Below are positions 46,263 through 57,352 of a stretch of DNA of 64,000 bases, in pieces. The DNA lies in NCBI GenBank assembly GCA_036362985.1, contig JAYGXS010000001.1:13186570-13250569 (forward strand), given 5' to 3'. The translations under genes were made by a program, and so were the position numbers. The stretch comes from Ligula intestinalis (taxonomy: Eukaryota > Platyhelminthes > Cestoda > Diphyllobothriidea > Diphyllobothriidae). The notes under the pieces are model-generated. The model ran no database searches. It saw nothing but the letters and a program-made list of their open reading frames with translations, and was not told where the DNA came from. Numbering within the stretch: position 1 is the stretch's first letter; every line of letters starts with the position of its first letter.

Positions 46263-46675
46263 GAAAGAGTGCAGCCCGTTCTCTAGTTGGGCTGGGTCCG
46301 AAGCGACGTCTGGCGACATTTATTGGAGCGGCCACTGTTAGCAGCTTTTGGCTTATGCAGCTCTGAAGGTGATTGGTTGGACCGCGTGAGGTTACGCACC
46401 GGCGTGGGCAGAGCCGAGACTGAGCGTGTTAGTAGGTAGCGCCCGAAATTGAGCGAGATTCGGACAGGTTGCGGTTGTTCACACAAGAGCGCGTGTTAAG
46501 GGCAATCACCGTGACTGCAACCTTGGCGGGCGACAGCTCGATGAGTCGGCGATCACGGGTTCCCACAGTGGCCACTAGCGGCCACTACAGGCCTATGGCA
46601 GCAGGAAGTAGCTCCTCTTCCAACACGGCTCCTGGCTGTCAGAAATGGCATTTCTCAACTTCACTTGAGAAAGTA

Positions 46676-46750
46676 TCAGCGGGATTCGAACCCACGGCAG
46701 GAAGGCGGTGGTTTTACTACTGCCAAGGCTCTAGTCAAGTGGGCAACAAA
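46676..46750 (-). repeat. tRNA-derived SINE-like head
   Basis: On the minus strand the B box is gggttcgaatccc (46694-46681) and an A-box-like ctagagccttggcag lies near 46735-46718. The downstream tttctcaagtgaagttgag resembles the tail of the units at 51488 and 60055. Sequence between the boxes does not fold as a normal anticodon arm, so it is not called a tRNA gene. Confidence 0.6.
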
Positions 46751-46763
46751 GGCCCTGTGAAAA

Positions 46764-48245
46764 GATGGCGTGGTCGACAACAGAAAGTTTTCCAAATCCG
46801 AAGTCAGTTAAGGCTGACAAAGTTGGAAAGAATTGACTGTGAGAAAGAGCTTTGAGAAAGAGTCTTACCGGAGCTGGTGTTACTCACGGTCTCCCGAGGA
46901 CAGTTTTCATTGTACATATTCGTGTTTGGGATTACAGGACCCCAGTGTATGTCCTGTATCGCCTGCAGCCAATGAGTGAAATTGTGCACATTGATTGGTT
47001 TCGAGCTTTCGCGAGGCTAGGGCCAAGACTCGCACGGCCACAGACCTACCGTGAGCGTAGGCTAGACATTATGGGTGGCTCTCACAGCGGACCGAAGGAG
47101 AGCGTACGGGGTTGGCTGTCACATGCCAATGCAAGGCTTGGAAGGCGAAACAAGCATGAATCTGCTGAAGGTTGTTGGTTTCGACAACAGAAGGTTCTCC
47201 AAATCACAAGTCAGGGAAGACGGAGTAAACAGGAACAGCTTTACTTTGATTTACAATGAACTGTACAAAGGCAGCGTCAATCCCCAGTTGCCAGCTATAT
47301 TTGCACGCCAGGTCTGTCCGTGAAGTTGTGTTTGTTCTCAGGGCTTGACTGCGGGATGAGTGAGCTGTCGTCCGTAGCCAATCAGATGAAGCGGTAGAAT
47401 TGAAAAGCGTGCGCACGGCGACTCGACGGCGAGCGTGTGAAAGGACAAGAGCGTGCAGCATGCAAAGCTTGGCGAAGGAAGTCAGCATGAGTCGGCGCAG
47501 TGACGCTAGGCGTGCGAACTGCCACAAGTCAGCAATAGTGGCGCTGATCGCGGAATGCCGCACTCCCACCGAATGCTTTGTTGGATACGCGGGTAAATTT
47601 ATCAAAGCGTGATTCAACTGAAGGCTAATGGCAACGCCCTCGTTGATCAGTTGGCATAAGCGTTGACTGTACTCAAGACTTGTCCTTGGCAGCGGGGGTT
47701 TACATTCCGCTGAGACCGCCGAGTTTTGCTCACAGTCGAACCAAATGAATCATAAAAATATGCCCCCGCAAATTTTTCCGTTTTTCATTTACAGCTCTCA
47801 TTTAACGAAAACGGCATGCCAACAGGAGCGCGTTTCGCATTTACTCTGATGCTCCTTCGTGTGTACTTGAAGATCGTCAGATGGAGTGATCTATGTGACT
47901 AAGGACCATTGTTTGCCGCAGTAACAGGTCACGGACCTGTGTTCACCTTCCCTCTGTCTCAACCGACCAATCGCTTTCCAAGGTCGGTTCGCAAAGGACC
48001 TTTTTGTAGTGACTGCCTACGCTTAGACGACACCCGGACTTGGTGACGTCACTACTTGACTGCGACTCCGGACCCGGTTTGCTCACGGCTGGATTGCACT
48101 CGTCCGGGATTCAATCACCCATTACTCAAACTCCACTCCTGCACTTAATTAAACTATTCCTAACACTCTGGCCCCCACGTCTTATCTTCCTATTTACTGG
48201 TTTATAACCGTTGGGATACTTCGATTTTCTATTACCCAGCCGGAC
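46764..48245. mobile_element. R1 elements, one solitary terminus plus one longer copy
   Basis: Left-type R1 termini occur at 46764-46870 (gacaacagaaagttttccaa) and 47167-47260 (gacaacagaaggttctccaa). A right-type terminus at 48150-48245 (cctaacactctggcccccac) resembles that at 63795-63900. The span 47167-48245 may be one copy of about 1.1 kb. Interiors share gtagccaatcagatgaa-type blocks with other copies. No coding capacity is evident. Confidence 0.55.
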
Positions 48246-50849
48246 TACTCCGTATTCCGCAGAAAGATAACCAAAACTCGCAAGTACTTATCCGCGTAGG
48301 AGTGATTGTGGGGTTGGAATACAGATAATCTTTCTGCATACTTCCAAAGGTATTTCAGATATGCCACAATGCCGGCTTTTGTATCCATTGGCTTTGGATG
48401 CCCTTCTAACCTCAAATATATTGCATAAAAGACGTAAGCAGCAACATTATTTCTTATATCCAGTTGACAGAAAATCACGTCTTCTTCACAGTTTATATTA
48501 GATCAGAGGTTATTCCTCGGTTTTCTTAAAAAAAAACTTTTGAGTTTCAAACTACTTTGAAGCCCAGTAGGTGCTTGGATTTGCATTTAGGATTTTTAGT
48601 CTGCGTAAAGAAAGTCAAAATTCCTCTATGCCTCTAAAGAGACACTATATACTGTTGACAAAAATACAGTAGGTTCACTAACTCATGAGATCCAGGGATT
48701 TTTACAAGTAACTCCCTGTTACTCAAACACAACCAAAGCTGCGGCCCCAAATGTCTTGCAACAAAAAAACTAATGGTCCTTCTTCACAATAAGGCATGTT
48801 GTGATTTACGAAGGAATGTAACGTTTAATAGAAGTTAAATCTTTTTTAGCAAAGTGGAAAATTCCGAAAAAGTGGAAATCAGGCGTACTAAGTTAACTTA
48901 AGTTTTAATTGTAGAGGATGCCTGCTTATACAAAAGCACCAAGTGAATATAGTAGGAAAAACCGAAAGGCAGGCATAGTCGACGAACTGGAAATCCAGTG
49001 TCGAAAATTTACTCAATAAACTTACTTATTTCCCAAAGGATGTCTTTCCATGAAAATAGCAAGAAAAGTAAAATTACGTTGGAAAATAATCGTTTTGTAA
49101 AGTTTTCGTATATATGTGATTCCATATTACGTGGAATGTAATCTATGAGTGCTACCGAACAGCCCAAATTTCGAGTATATATTCAAATACGTTTTCACGA
49201 TAATTTCTAGTTTTTCCTTTCGTTTCTGCACTGCCCAAGTTGAGTTGGACTTGAGCAATCACAATAACGCTTGACTTGGCTCATTGTGAGATCACATCAG
49301 TAAGATATTTTGGAAGCTCATGCGCGGACATGTCGTTCCGTGAATAATGAATTTAAATTTAATTGTAATCTGCAATTATAAACGTACCATTTTTTGTTTG
49401 CTAAGAGAAATTGCCTTCCGCCAAATATTCTTGTAATTATTGTGGGATTTCGATTACGAAGAGGTTCAGCTCGTCCTTGAAATTCTATTTATGACTTTAA
49501 GATTATCATTGGCTTCAGTCAATTGACCATAAATAATGATTATATTCTAAGTGATTGCCAAAACCTACAAAATTAGATATAAATTAAAAGCATTAATCCA
49601 AATAACCAGTTTTTAAACATTTTGTCTTATGCAGCTGTCTTTGTGTGTCATAGTTTCTGAACCACACAATCATGTGAACTCATTGCCGAGAAAAATGAAC
49701 GTCCACTACAAAAGTCGCGGATGAATATGCTTAAAATTGCTTGAGGGAAATTCTACAAAATGTTTTCTCTTGAAAAAGCTTTACTTATATATTTTGGCTT
49801 CTGATATCTGCGTACTCTAATTTATTTGATGATTAAGTCAAGATCAGAATGGAAAGTTTTGGCCAGTGGATTGATTTCCCTAACAATAAGGGATATCTCT
49901 TCTGTTATAAGTGAAAAAAGCTAAATGTTTTATCAGAAACGGAACAGTTTATAGCATGCTTGGTTACTTCTAAACTCAGTTCTACAATAACAAATGCAAA
50001 GAAGAGTGGCAATAATATAAATGGCAATTTTTGAAAAAACTGGTCCGCAATGTCCAAATGTTTGTAATGTTAACTGTCTCCAACTTCATATCGATTGTAC
50101 AATTAATTTGGTTGCCATATACTAATAAAGTTCTCAACCACATTCCTTGCCTGTAACCGCTCAAATTTAAAATATTAATTTAATTTGGAGCACAGCAAAG
50201 AACAACTTTAAAATTTTATTACTCAATTTTAGGGCACGAAGCCTGGCAGATTTGCAAAATATAATCTTATAAACTTATTTCGCTCTTCTTTGCTCAAAAT
50301 TAATGCACTTTCTCCTAACTACACTAACCTTAATTTCCTAGACGCAAAACAAAATTTTCCGTTTTGTGAACAGATATAATTAAAAAGTTTTTGCTCTTCA
50401 TGAATGTTCGTTTACAGTGCAACATGCACACACAAAAAGGTCTTGTCAGCAGCGTTTAGTAGCGTAGGAAATTCTTCGAATATCAACAAATGCTGGATTT
50501 CGCCCATTTTTGCCTCTATTTTGGCCCAGTATTCTAACCTGAACGGAATTAAATTCTAGTAAAAAACGTTTTGCGCCTTAAGTCAACCAAATGAGCTAAA
50601 TAAACAACCTCAAGTGTGCCTTAAATCCTCCGATCCGCAGCCTTTAATCAGATATGTAATCAGATATGTAATGCGGGTGGAATAGGTTGCAGATTTTATT
50701 AAAGGCATTATATAAATATGAATGCGATGAGATTTGAATGCTGTATTGCCTACACATATCACGTAAATATAAACCTTTTAAAAATCTTCAACTGACTATA
50801 GGATTTTATGAAGATCTGATTTAGTACTAATTAATTACAATAAATAATA
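48246..50849. other. AT-rich interval without recognisable genes
   Basis: About 2.6 kb of AT-rich sequence with stop codons in all frames at short intervals. I see no RNA gene and no clear repeat except a short direct repeat, atcagatatgta, near 50650. Confidence 0.5.
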
Positions 50850-51108
50850 TTTCTGCTCTCGTTTCCAATGTAATATGTTTGCATTGATGGGAGCATCAAA
50901 AGCCCAGATAAAAATGTATGCTGCTTAAGCCATCATTACTACCGAGTATGGTTCTTGCGGGCAAATGAAAAGAAGCGCATTCCAAAGCCAACATCCCGGC
51001 ATGTCTAAACTGTCCTGGGACTGTACTGTAAGATAATAAATCGAACACCTGTTAGGGAGTTTTTGGCAGATTTGCTCAATTTAGTCGGCACAGTTGTGAA
51101 AAAACCTA

Positions 51109-51192
51109 GTGGCCTCGGCGGTAGTCGAACCCGCACAGTAAAGCGGGCATTTGGGCAGCTAACCCTCTACCGATTTAGCTACAAGGCATGCC
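51109..51192 (-). repeat. tRNA-like sequence (SINE head or tRNA pseudogene)
   Basis: On the minus strand the A box reads tagctaaatcggtagaggg and the B box gtgcgggttcgactaccgc. A good T arm and D arm are visible but the anticodon region is irregular. Confidence 0.65.
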
Positions 51193-51487
51193 CTGCACCT
51201 TGAATTTAATCAAACTTGGCTCGATTTTACTCGCCCAACTTACCACTCGTATGGAATCCACCATTAATGAACAGCAAGCTGACTACACAGGCAGGATTTC
51301 CTAAGCAATCATCTAAAATCCTTCGCAATTAAGTTAGCGTAGTGGTCATTCTGGTGGATTCTAGAGGATTGCTTAGAAAATTCTGCTTGTGCAGTCGGCT
51401 CTCTGTTCCGTAATGGTGGATTTCATACGGCCGGTAAGTTATGTAGGTAAAATCGATCCAAGTGCGATTAAACTTACGATGCAGGCG

Positions 51488-51571
51488 TGACATTTGTAGC
51501 TTAAGCGGTAGAGCGTTAGCTGTGTAAAGACCTTCCCTACTGTGTGGGTTCAAATCCTGCCAAACGCTGCA
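51488..51571 (+). repeat. tRNA-like sequence (SINE head or tRNA pseudogene)
   Basis: The A box is tagcttaagcggtagagcg (from 51497) and the B box ggttcaaatcc (from 51547). Flanks catttg and caaacg could pair like an acceptor stem. The anticodon arm is irregular. Confidence 0.68.
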
Positions 51572-52599
51572 AGTTTTTCACAAGTGAGTCAACTTAAATT
51601 TGACTCTCCTTTTCAAATCGCAAGTGCATTTCAGAATTTTGTTTAACATTTCTTGAGATGGATTAAGGTCAAGTTAATCATTCAGTATCAACGCGATGTC
51701 CTCTTAAAAAAACCTGTTGTGTCCAGCGCGATGCGTAGAAGCCTTCTCTCAAGTGACAGTTTTTTCAGCTATCTTACATAAAAATCGGGACAATTTTTGG
51801 AGAGAAGGCTTGTGTGCCGTGCTAATTACCTAAGCCAGACCGCACCCAGAGGTTTATGCGCGTTACTGTATGAAAAAGAATTCATTCAATTGATAAAAGT
51901 CCCGGAAACAGCCTTTGCAAGCGGAAATATCGTCCAAAAACCTTAAAATCCCCTGCCGCCAGTAGCTCTCCTCAAAATAAAGAATATTATTATCGAAAGC
52001 AAAATTTCACATCTGTCGGGGGATTTTGGATATTTTTCGCAAGTTATTTTGGTTAATAAAAGTGCAGTTTACAATGCATAGTGTGCCACGTTATAGTGTC
52101 CACTAGTCACTTACCTCCATTAAACAGGGGCCGGCGGTCTACTAAAGCGGATTTATCGAAAATGCACTTACAGCCAAGTCTGCCAATGTGAATTAAACCA
52201 TACTGACAACGCCTCTAGTTTGAATAAATCTCATGCGGTAATGTTCGCTGTTCCAACTAAGAGGAAGTGCATTGTAGGATCTTGGAGCATATCAAAACTT
52301 AAAAGGTTCAAAGGGCCGTACATTGTACAAGTGAAATTAGGTATATACGCGTTCCCAGTTCTCCAACTGACTGAATACGCATATTCTCCGAAAAATAGCA
52401 AGCATTCTCATTTGTTACAAATCAAGATCAGGATAGAAGCGAATTTGCTTGCCCAAGGTTCTTGTTGTAAAGAAAAGGAAGATGCAATGTCAGAAACGAT
52501 AGTTTAATTCCGAGCTCAGCTTCCATAGCAACCACCCAATAACACAAAAACGTAGCTGTATTAGAGCAATATTTCAGAGGGTGAAGACACATTCCAGGA

Positions 52600-53430
52600 A
52601 ACCGGAAAGACGAGTGCAAGAGTTACGACATCTTCGGGATCAACTGGCCAGGAATGAATACCCGAACAGCTTCATCAACCGCTGCCTCCGAAGGCGCCAA
52701 TGAGGAGCAAACGAAAGGGGACCACCAACGCTCTGGCACCCTCTACCGTACATTTAAAATGTGTCAGAAGCAACCGAGCGTATCGCTGCAGAGCTCAGCT
52801 TGGGAACTGCTCATCGCCCACTGACTAAATGCGTGCATAAGTCATGCAAATCAAAGACCCACTGGATGTCGATGAGAAGTCTGGTGTCATTTATCGGGTG
52901 CCATGTCGCGACTGTTCTTGCAATTATACAGGGCAGACCGGGCGACGACCTAGCTCGCGAATAACGGAGCACAAAAGGGCAGCGCGGAAAGGCGACCCAC
53001 AATCCCAGATAGCTACCCACACTCAGGAAGAAGGCCATGAATTCGACTTCTCGAACACACAGATAATGGCACGAGCCAGTAATAAGACGGGACGCGAACT
53101 GCCGGAGGCCTAGTTGTCTGATCCTAACTCCATAAACAGGCATGTGGAACTATCGCCCTGCTATGTTGCCATCCATGCCCGTGACCAGAAACCAGGGTCC
53201 AGATCCTCTATAAGAAGGTAGGCTACCACGTTAATGTCACACGCCATCACTCCAGAGACGCGCGTCGGAGACACGATAAGATAGTGTGAGAATGGACGTG
53301 GCGTGGAAAGGGACCAATCAATAATTGCCCCCCCCCCCCCCCCCCAGCCCCGTTTATGCGTAGCTGACACTTGCTGTTCTCATTTACTCTGACGATGGCT
53401 TCTCGTGTGCAGCCGAAAGCTAAGAATCAT
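52600..53430 (+). pseudogene. Penelope-like element, GIY-YIG endonuclease region
   Basis: The + strand reads QELRHLRDQLARNEYPNSFI near 52625, a stop near 52700, and then in another frame KDPLDVDEKSGVIYRVPCRD with CSCNYTGQTGRR, SRITEHKRAARKGD, SQIATHTQEEGHEFDF and IMARASNKTGRELPEA to a stop at 53111. GVIY and NYTGQ are the GIY and YIG motifs, followed by the conserved Arg and the Glu of ITEH. Downstream, further in-frame pieces (PETRVGDTIR, RDQSIIAPP) suggest the C-terminus continued. The RT is absent. A long C run near 53328-53345 and a hammerhead-like block at 53384-53427 follow. Confidence 0.84.
53384..53427 (+). ncRNA. Hammerhead-like motif, variant
   Basis: CTGACGA (53389-53395) fits the core CUGANGA. 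A four-bp stem II (GGCT 53397-53400, AGCC 53411-53414) follows, then GAAAGCTA (53415-53422), where AGCT would be a self-complementary stem III. Stem I pairing is weak. It sits at the same place relative to the Penelope-like 3' end as the motif at 43453. Confidence 0.5.
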
Positions 53431-53640
53431 ACGATCGTTCCAGAGATCACGTCTTCCTCTTCTTTACAACGATCAAGATATTTGTTGCATTTGGTTAAAG
53501 TAACTTACACGAAATTTGCCCCAAAAATGCCACCGAAGAGGAAAAACTTGACAATTTTCGTCATTTCGTCTATATATATACAATCATCTGCATAGACCTG
53601 AGATTTTTGCCTGTCAATACAAACGAATATGCAAGTAATT

Positions 53641-53730
53641 AAAAGGAAGACGATTCGATCGCTGTTACAATAAGTTTATTCACCTGAAGTTTCGAGATCC
53701 GTTGTGGATGCGTCACCTTAGGCACAATGA
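53641..53730 (-). repeat. Penelope-like 3'-end fragment with decayed hammerhead
   Basis: It matches the 43399-43500 block (gattcgatcgctg, ataagtttattcacctgaag). The core corresponding to CTGATGA reads CTAAGGTGA and ACGT has become ACTT, so the ribozyme is degenerate. Confidence 0.75.
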
Positions 53731-53989
53731 GATAGCAGTAGCAGATATGGGTCTTATTCTTCATTATTCCTGGTATTTTTTAAATTTTAAATTTTTCCTA
53801 TTTTTGATTCGCCTACTTCGCATAAAAACAAGCATGGAGTTCGAGGCTGCGCATTTCCATTTCCTTCAAACAAACTGAACTGAACTATCGACGTCGATAG
53901 AGGATGCATTATGATCCCTAATGTTTCTCCTCCACTCACATACTATGTGCAAGGAAACTATTTTGTCCACTTTTTCCATAAAATATCTT

Positions 53990-55400
53990 TATTTTTACAA
54001 GGGCATCGAAATTCAACCGACAAAATGCCTATTGCGTAAGTTGTCACTTTTACTGGGTGTGGTTTGTAAAGGCGGATGAAAAAACGTGCATTCCAAGGTC
54101 GACATATTGACGTGACTGAAGTACCCTGTGATTATACTGCAAGGTAGTCATTTTTGCAATCCCATTTTAGTTTTATTTCTTAATGGAAAACACATTTCGG
54201 AATTTCGGTCTACATTCCAGGAGGTTAATTACTGTTTTAAAAAGTCAAGCAGGACATTCCGCGTCAGCAGAATGTCAACTTGAAAAAAATATGTTTTTTT
54301 TTTTCCAGCATAATGCGCAGAAACCTTCTCCCACGTGACAGTTGTTTTATTTATCTTATCTAATAAGCGGTACATGTGTTTTTTGTACATTTACGCCTTT
54401 TTGGATAGCAGGGTAGTGTGACGTACCAATTACCCAAACCCGACCGCACCCAGACGTTTATGCGCGTTACTATGCTAGAGGGAATTCATTTAAACACGAA
54501 AAAATCTCCGTAAACAGCCCTCGCGAGCTGCACAGTTGTGCAGCAACAATCAAACTCCCTACTCTGTCTCTAGTGGTTCTTGCAAAAGTGGACATATTCT
54601 CATCGATTTGATCAATGCAATGCACCTGTTTCAATGTCTGGCTTCCAATGACGGCTTTATGAAAAACAAATCACTGCACTAGTGGATACTTTGCGAAGAC
54701 TCTGAAAAACGAAGGGGTTTTGGCGGGAAAAACAAAAGTGGTCTTGAGAACACGTAAGCTGCTAGCAGGGCTCAGAAACGAGAAAGTTTTCTTTACACAT
54801 GGAGGTATAACTCCTTACCCTTTGAAAAGACATGAGAATAGAAGGTAGTTATGGGCTTTTACGTACATAAAGTGCATTAATATTGTTCGAAAAGGTGATC
54901 AGTTTCCCATCCATCCACGTCTACCTCATCCTTAATGGGTGTGCACTTTACTTTCTGCATGTAAGAGTATGTTTGCGAGCAACAGTGGTGTAGTTCTCAC
55001 CAAAAGAAAGAAGTATTCTTCTCAAAAAACAAGATTTCATGTTTTCAGGAGACTTTGAAATTTTATCGGAGGTTAGTTTGATTATTTACGTAGTATTCCA
55101 CATAACATAAAGTAGTCAATTAATCACACGAAACAGTGACTGATGCTTTACTAAGGCGGTTTCAGTGAAATATTACGCACAGAAAAGTCCCTCCAGGTTC
55201 GTTTAAGTGTACTGGGAATGCATTTGATCTGAATCGGTCTCACGCAATGATATTCGACACTCCAATTGAAAGGAATCGTGTTGTAAGTAGTTAGAGCATA
55301 TTGAACCTTTATGAGATCAACTGTCTGTACATTTGTAAAATATCAACTACGCATTTAAATATTCTCAGTTTTTGAAACGAATATATGTGCCTGTTCTGCG
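53990..55400 (+). repeat. Large diverged direct repeat, copy 2
   Basis: It aligns in block order with 50850-52500 (see that entry). Its part 54540-54960 is the reverse complement of R3 copies a and b (ttatgaaaaacaaatcactg, cgaagactctgaaaaac, aaggtgatcagttt). Confidence 0.7.
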
Positions 55401-55639
55401 AAAAAAAACATAGGCAGTATTACTCGTAAAAAGATGTGGATATTCATTGCATGTTTTTGAAGTAAGTGACACGGAAGTACTAGGATAAATATCGCCGACA
55501 AAAGTGATGGTGTTGATCATTTTGCTTATTTGCTAATCGAAAAAAAACATATGAGGTTATCTAACCTGGCCACCATTGTATTTACGCATCACATATCTAA
55601 TTATTGAGACGGGATGGCGTTCGAGTTTAGGAGCCTTAT

Positions 55640-56590
55640 CGCAAGGGGTGAAGTGAGTTAAACCCAGCGACTGCAATCTTCAGACAATGGATACTTAGTG
55701 GACAAGAAGTCAGTAAAGCCCAAAGTAGTAGGAAGAGGTTACTGTGTACACAGGACAGAGAATAGGTGAAAGAGATCTGACTTGGGAGAACATGATCAGG
55801 AAGAGAGCCAGCCGCGATCCAAGTGCCAGTTTGAGAGCAGTCAGGCCAGTAGACAGAGGGAGAGCGTCCATTGGGTAGGTCGGCCTGTGATTGGTTGGAC
55901 AGCGTGTGGGTGCAAATTGACGTGGGAGGCCTGTGTCTCGTGCGCCAGTAAGTTTGGCAGCCGCCACGACCTTGAGGTCTGAACGGATTGAGGCCACGAC
56001 AGGAAGGCCAGACATCGGGCAGCGAACGACCCACTACAGTTTCTCGTTCTCAAACACTTCACATACAATAGTCAAGTAATTACAGAGTTCAGGCGCACTA
56101 GCATTAAGCTTCCGCGCCTTTAGGGTTCAAATATTCAGTTTCGGAAGAAAGAGGTTGTGCTTGTGGGTGTGCGCCCTGAAGGGTTCGCGTGGTAGACATA
56201 TAGTTAGCGTTAGCGTCACTGCGGGAACACGTGATCGCTGACTCATCATGCTCCATAGCTGTTGACGGCATGCCTTTGGGACCAGGCGCAAGTGAGCGCA
56301 CCTTGGCTTCCCGTAGTGATCCCCATTTGTCCAATAAGATGCGTGCGTTCGTAGACTGGCCGCAACCCGTGTGGACAGACCTCAATGCGGTGGCTGCCGC
56401 TAGACATCACTCTGGACCTAGCCCGCCTCGCCGCTAGACGTGCGCTCCGGTAGAAAAGACATCGTTGGTTTATAAAGAATACAGTATTCCTATCAATCTG
56501 GTCTTCCAAAGACATTTCTCTCATCTCCTAAGGATCCGAACCTGGAAGATAGCAGCCGTAAGGGTTGAACCTTCGTAGTCTTAAAACCAC
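55640..56590. mobile_element. R2 element with inverted termini, about 950 bp
   Basis: The left end (gcgactgcaatcttcagaca, tgtgtacacagg) and the right end (ccgaacctggaagatagcag, gggttgaacc) are imperfect reverse complements. The interior includes gtgattggttggacagcgtg, also seen in other R2 and R1 copies. No protein is recognised. Confidence 0.6.
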
Positions 56591-56599
56591 GCGATAGAT

Positions 56600-57254
56600 A
56601 ATTTGGATCAACAAGAGGACTAGATCAGGGCACGGCAGCCAACGGTTACCTAACTGCCGGCATCTTTCCACGCTCTGATTGACACCCGCTTTTGAGAAAA
56701 GACGATCGATCGATTGTTTAAACTTAAACCTCCCACGTAAATGCATAGCCTGACGAAAATTTACCGAAAATATGCACTCGCCAAATGTTTTTCTGATTTA
56801 TCTAATGGGAATTTTTGCAAATTCAGTACAAATGCTGAATATAGGGGGGGGGGGGGTTGGGGCGTAGTGGCTAGCGCAGGTGCAGGTTCACTCCGCGTCG
56901 GCCACATGCGCCTGGTCTTCTTGATTTTGTACTGAAACTGAGATCCAACGGGTCAGAGAAGACCGAGTGCGATAGACGCAATGAAAGTCACGTGCATGGA
57001 GGGAGGGGGTGGTGCCACGCGTAGTTGCAAGCGTATGCCGCGCAAACCACTTGCCCCCGATCCCGCCTCCGGTCTTCTTCCCTTTGGCTTAACGCCTGGC
57101 ACAGTTTTTTTTTAGGGGGGGAGGGAGGGGAAGAATGTGGTAGGTACAGCGCAAGTCTGCTATCACGAAAAACTCATCCACGCACAACCTGCTGTCCTAC
57201 GCCACCCTGCTGCTGAGCACTCGGGAGATCTCATCGGGAACGAAGGTCGAAATG
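56600..57254. other. No recognisable feature
   Basis: Contains a G run at 56846-56856 and GC-rich low-complexity sequence near 57100-57140. No coding signature. Confidence 0.4.
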
Positions 57255-57352
57255 TTGAGAAGAAGAAGAAGACTCGATCGCTGGGACAGTATGTTTATTC
57301 GCCTGACGTTTCGATATCCGTCGCGGATTCGTCATCAAAGACATGGGTAGCA
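57255..57352 (-). repeat. Penelope-like 3'-end fragment with C3-mutated hammerhead
   Basis: It is nearly identical to 43399-43500 (gaagaagaagaagactcgat, tttcgatatccgtcgcggat). On the minus strand the core reads TTGATGA instead of CTGATGA, while stem II and GAAACGTC are unchanged (57300-57343). The invariant C of the hammerhead core is lost. Confidence 0.8.

Larger units (their letters stand above)
51057..51612. repeat. Head-to-head pair of tRNA-like units
   Basis: Two units of about 260 bp (51057-51325 minus, 51341-51612 plus) are imperfect inverse copies that include a leader (gattgcttag, atggtggatt), a tRNA-like head and a tail (gtttttcacaa). The tRNA-like heads are at 51109-51192 and 51488-51571. 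Confidence 0.78.
50850..52500 (+). repeat. Large diverged direct repeat, copy 1
   Basis: Blocks align in order with 53990-55400: gcattccaaagccaacat / gcattccaaggtcgacat, gcgtagaagccttctctcaa / gcgcagaaaccttctcccac, gtgacagttttttca / gtgacagttgtttta, cagaccgcacccagaggttt / ccgaccgcacccagacgttt, and ctactaaagcggattta / ttactaaggcggtttca. Copy 1 is interrupted by the SINE-like pair at 51057-51612. It shares its central block with R3. Confidence 0.7.

Noticed and set aside
46852..47259. 135-codon open frame
   Set aside because: Lies within R1 terminal repeats and has no recognisable domain; the same DNA is non-coding in other copies.
47833..47880. Further hammerhead-like block near catttactctgatg
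   Set aside because: It resembles the start of the 53384 motif, but the core reads CTGATGC and the GAAA part is missing.
51488..51571. Functional tRNA gene
   Set aside because: A and B boxes are good but the anticodon arm is irregular and the sequence sits inside a repeated, inverted unit; a SINE head is more likely. The same reasoning applies to 60055-60130 and 46676-46750.
53328..53345. Long C run, together with other homopolymer runs at 17780, 22810 and 56846
   Set aside because: Low-complexity tracts with no regulatory interpretation; length may also be affected by sequencing error.
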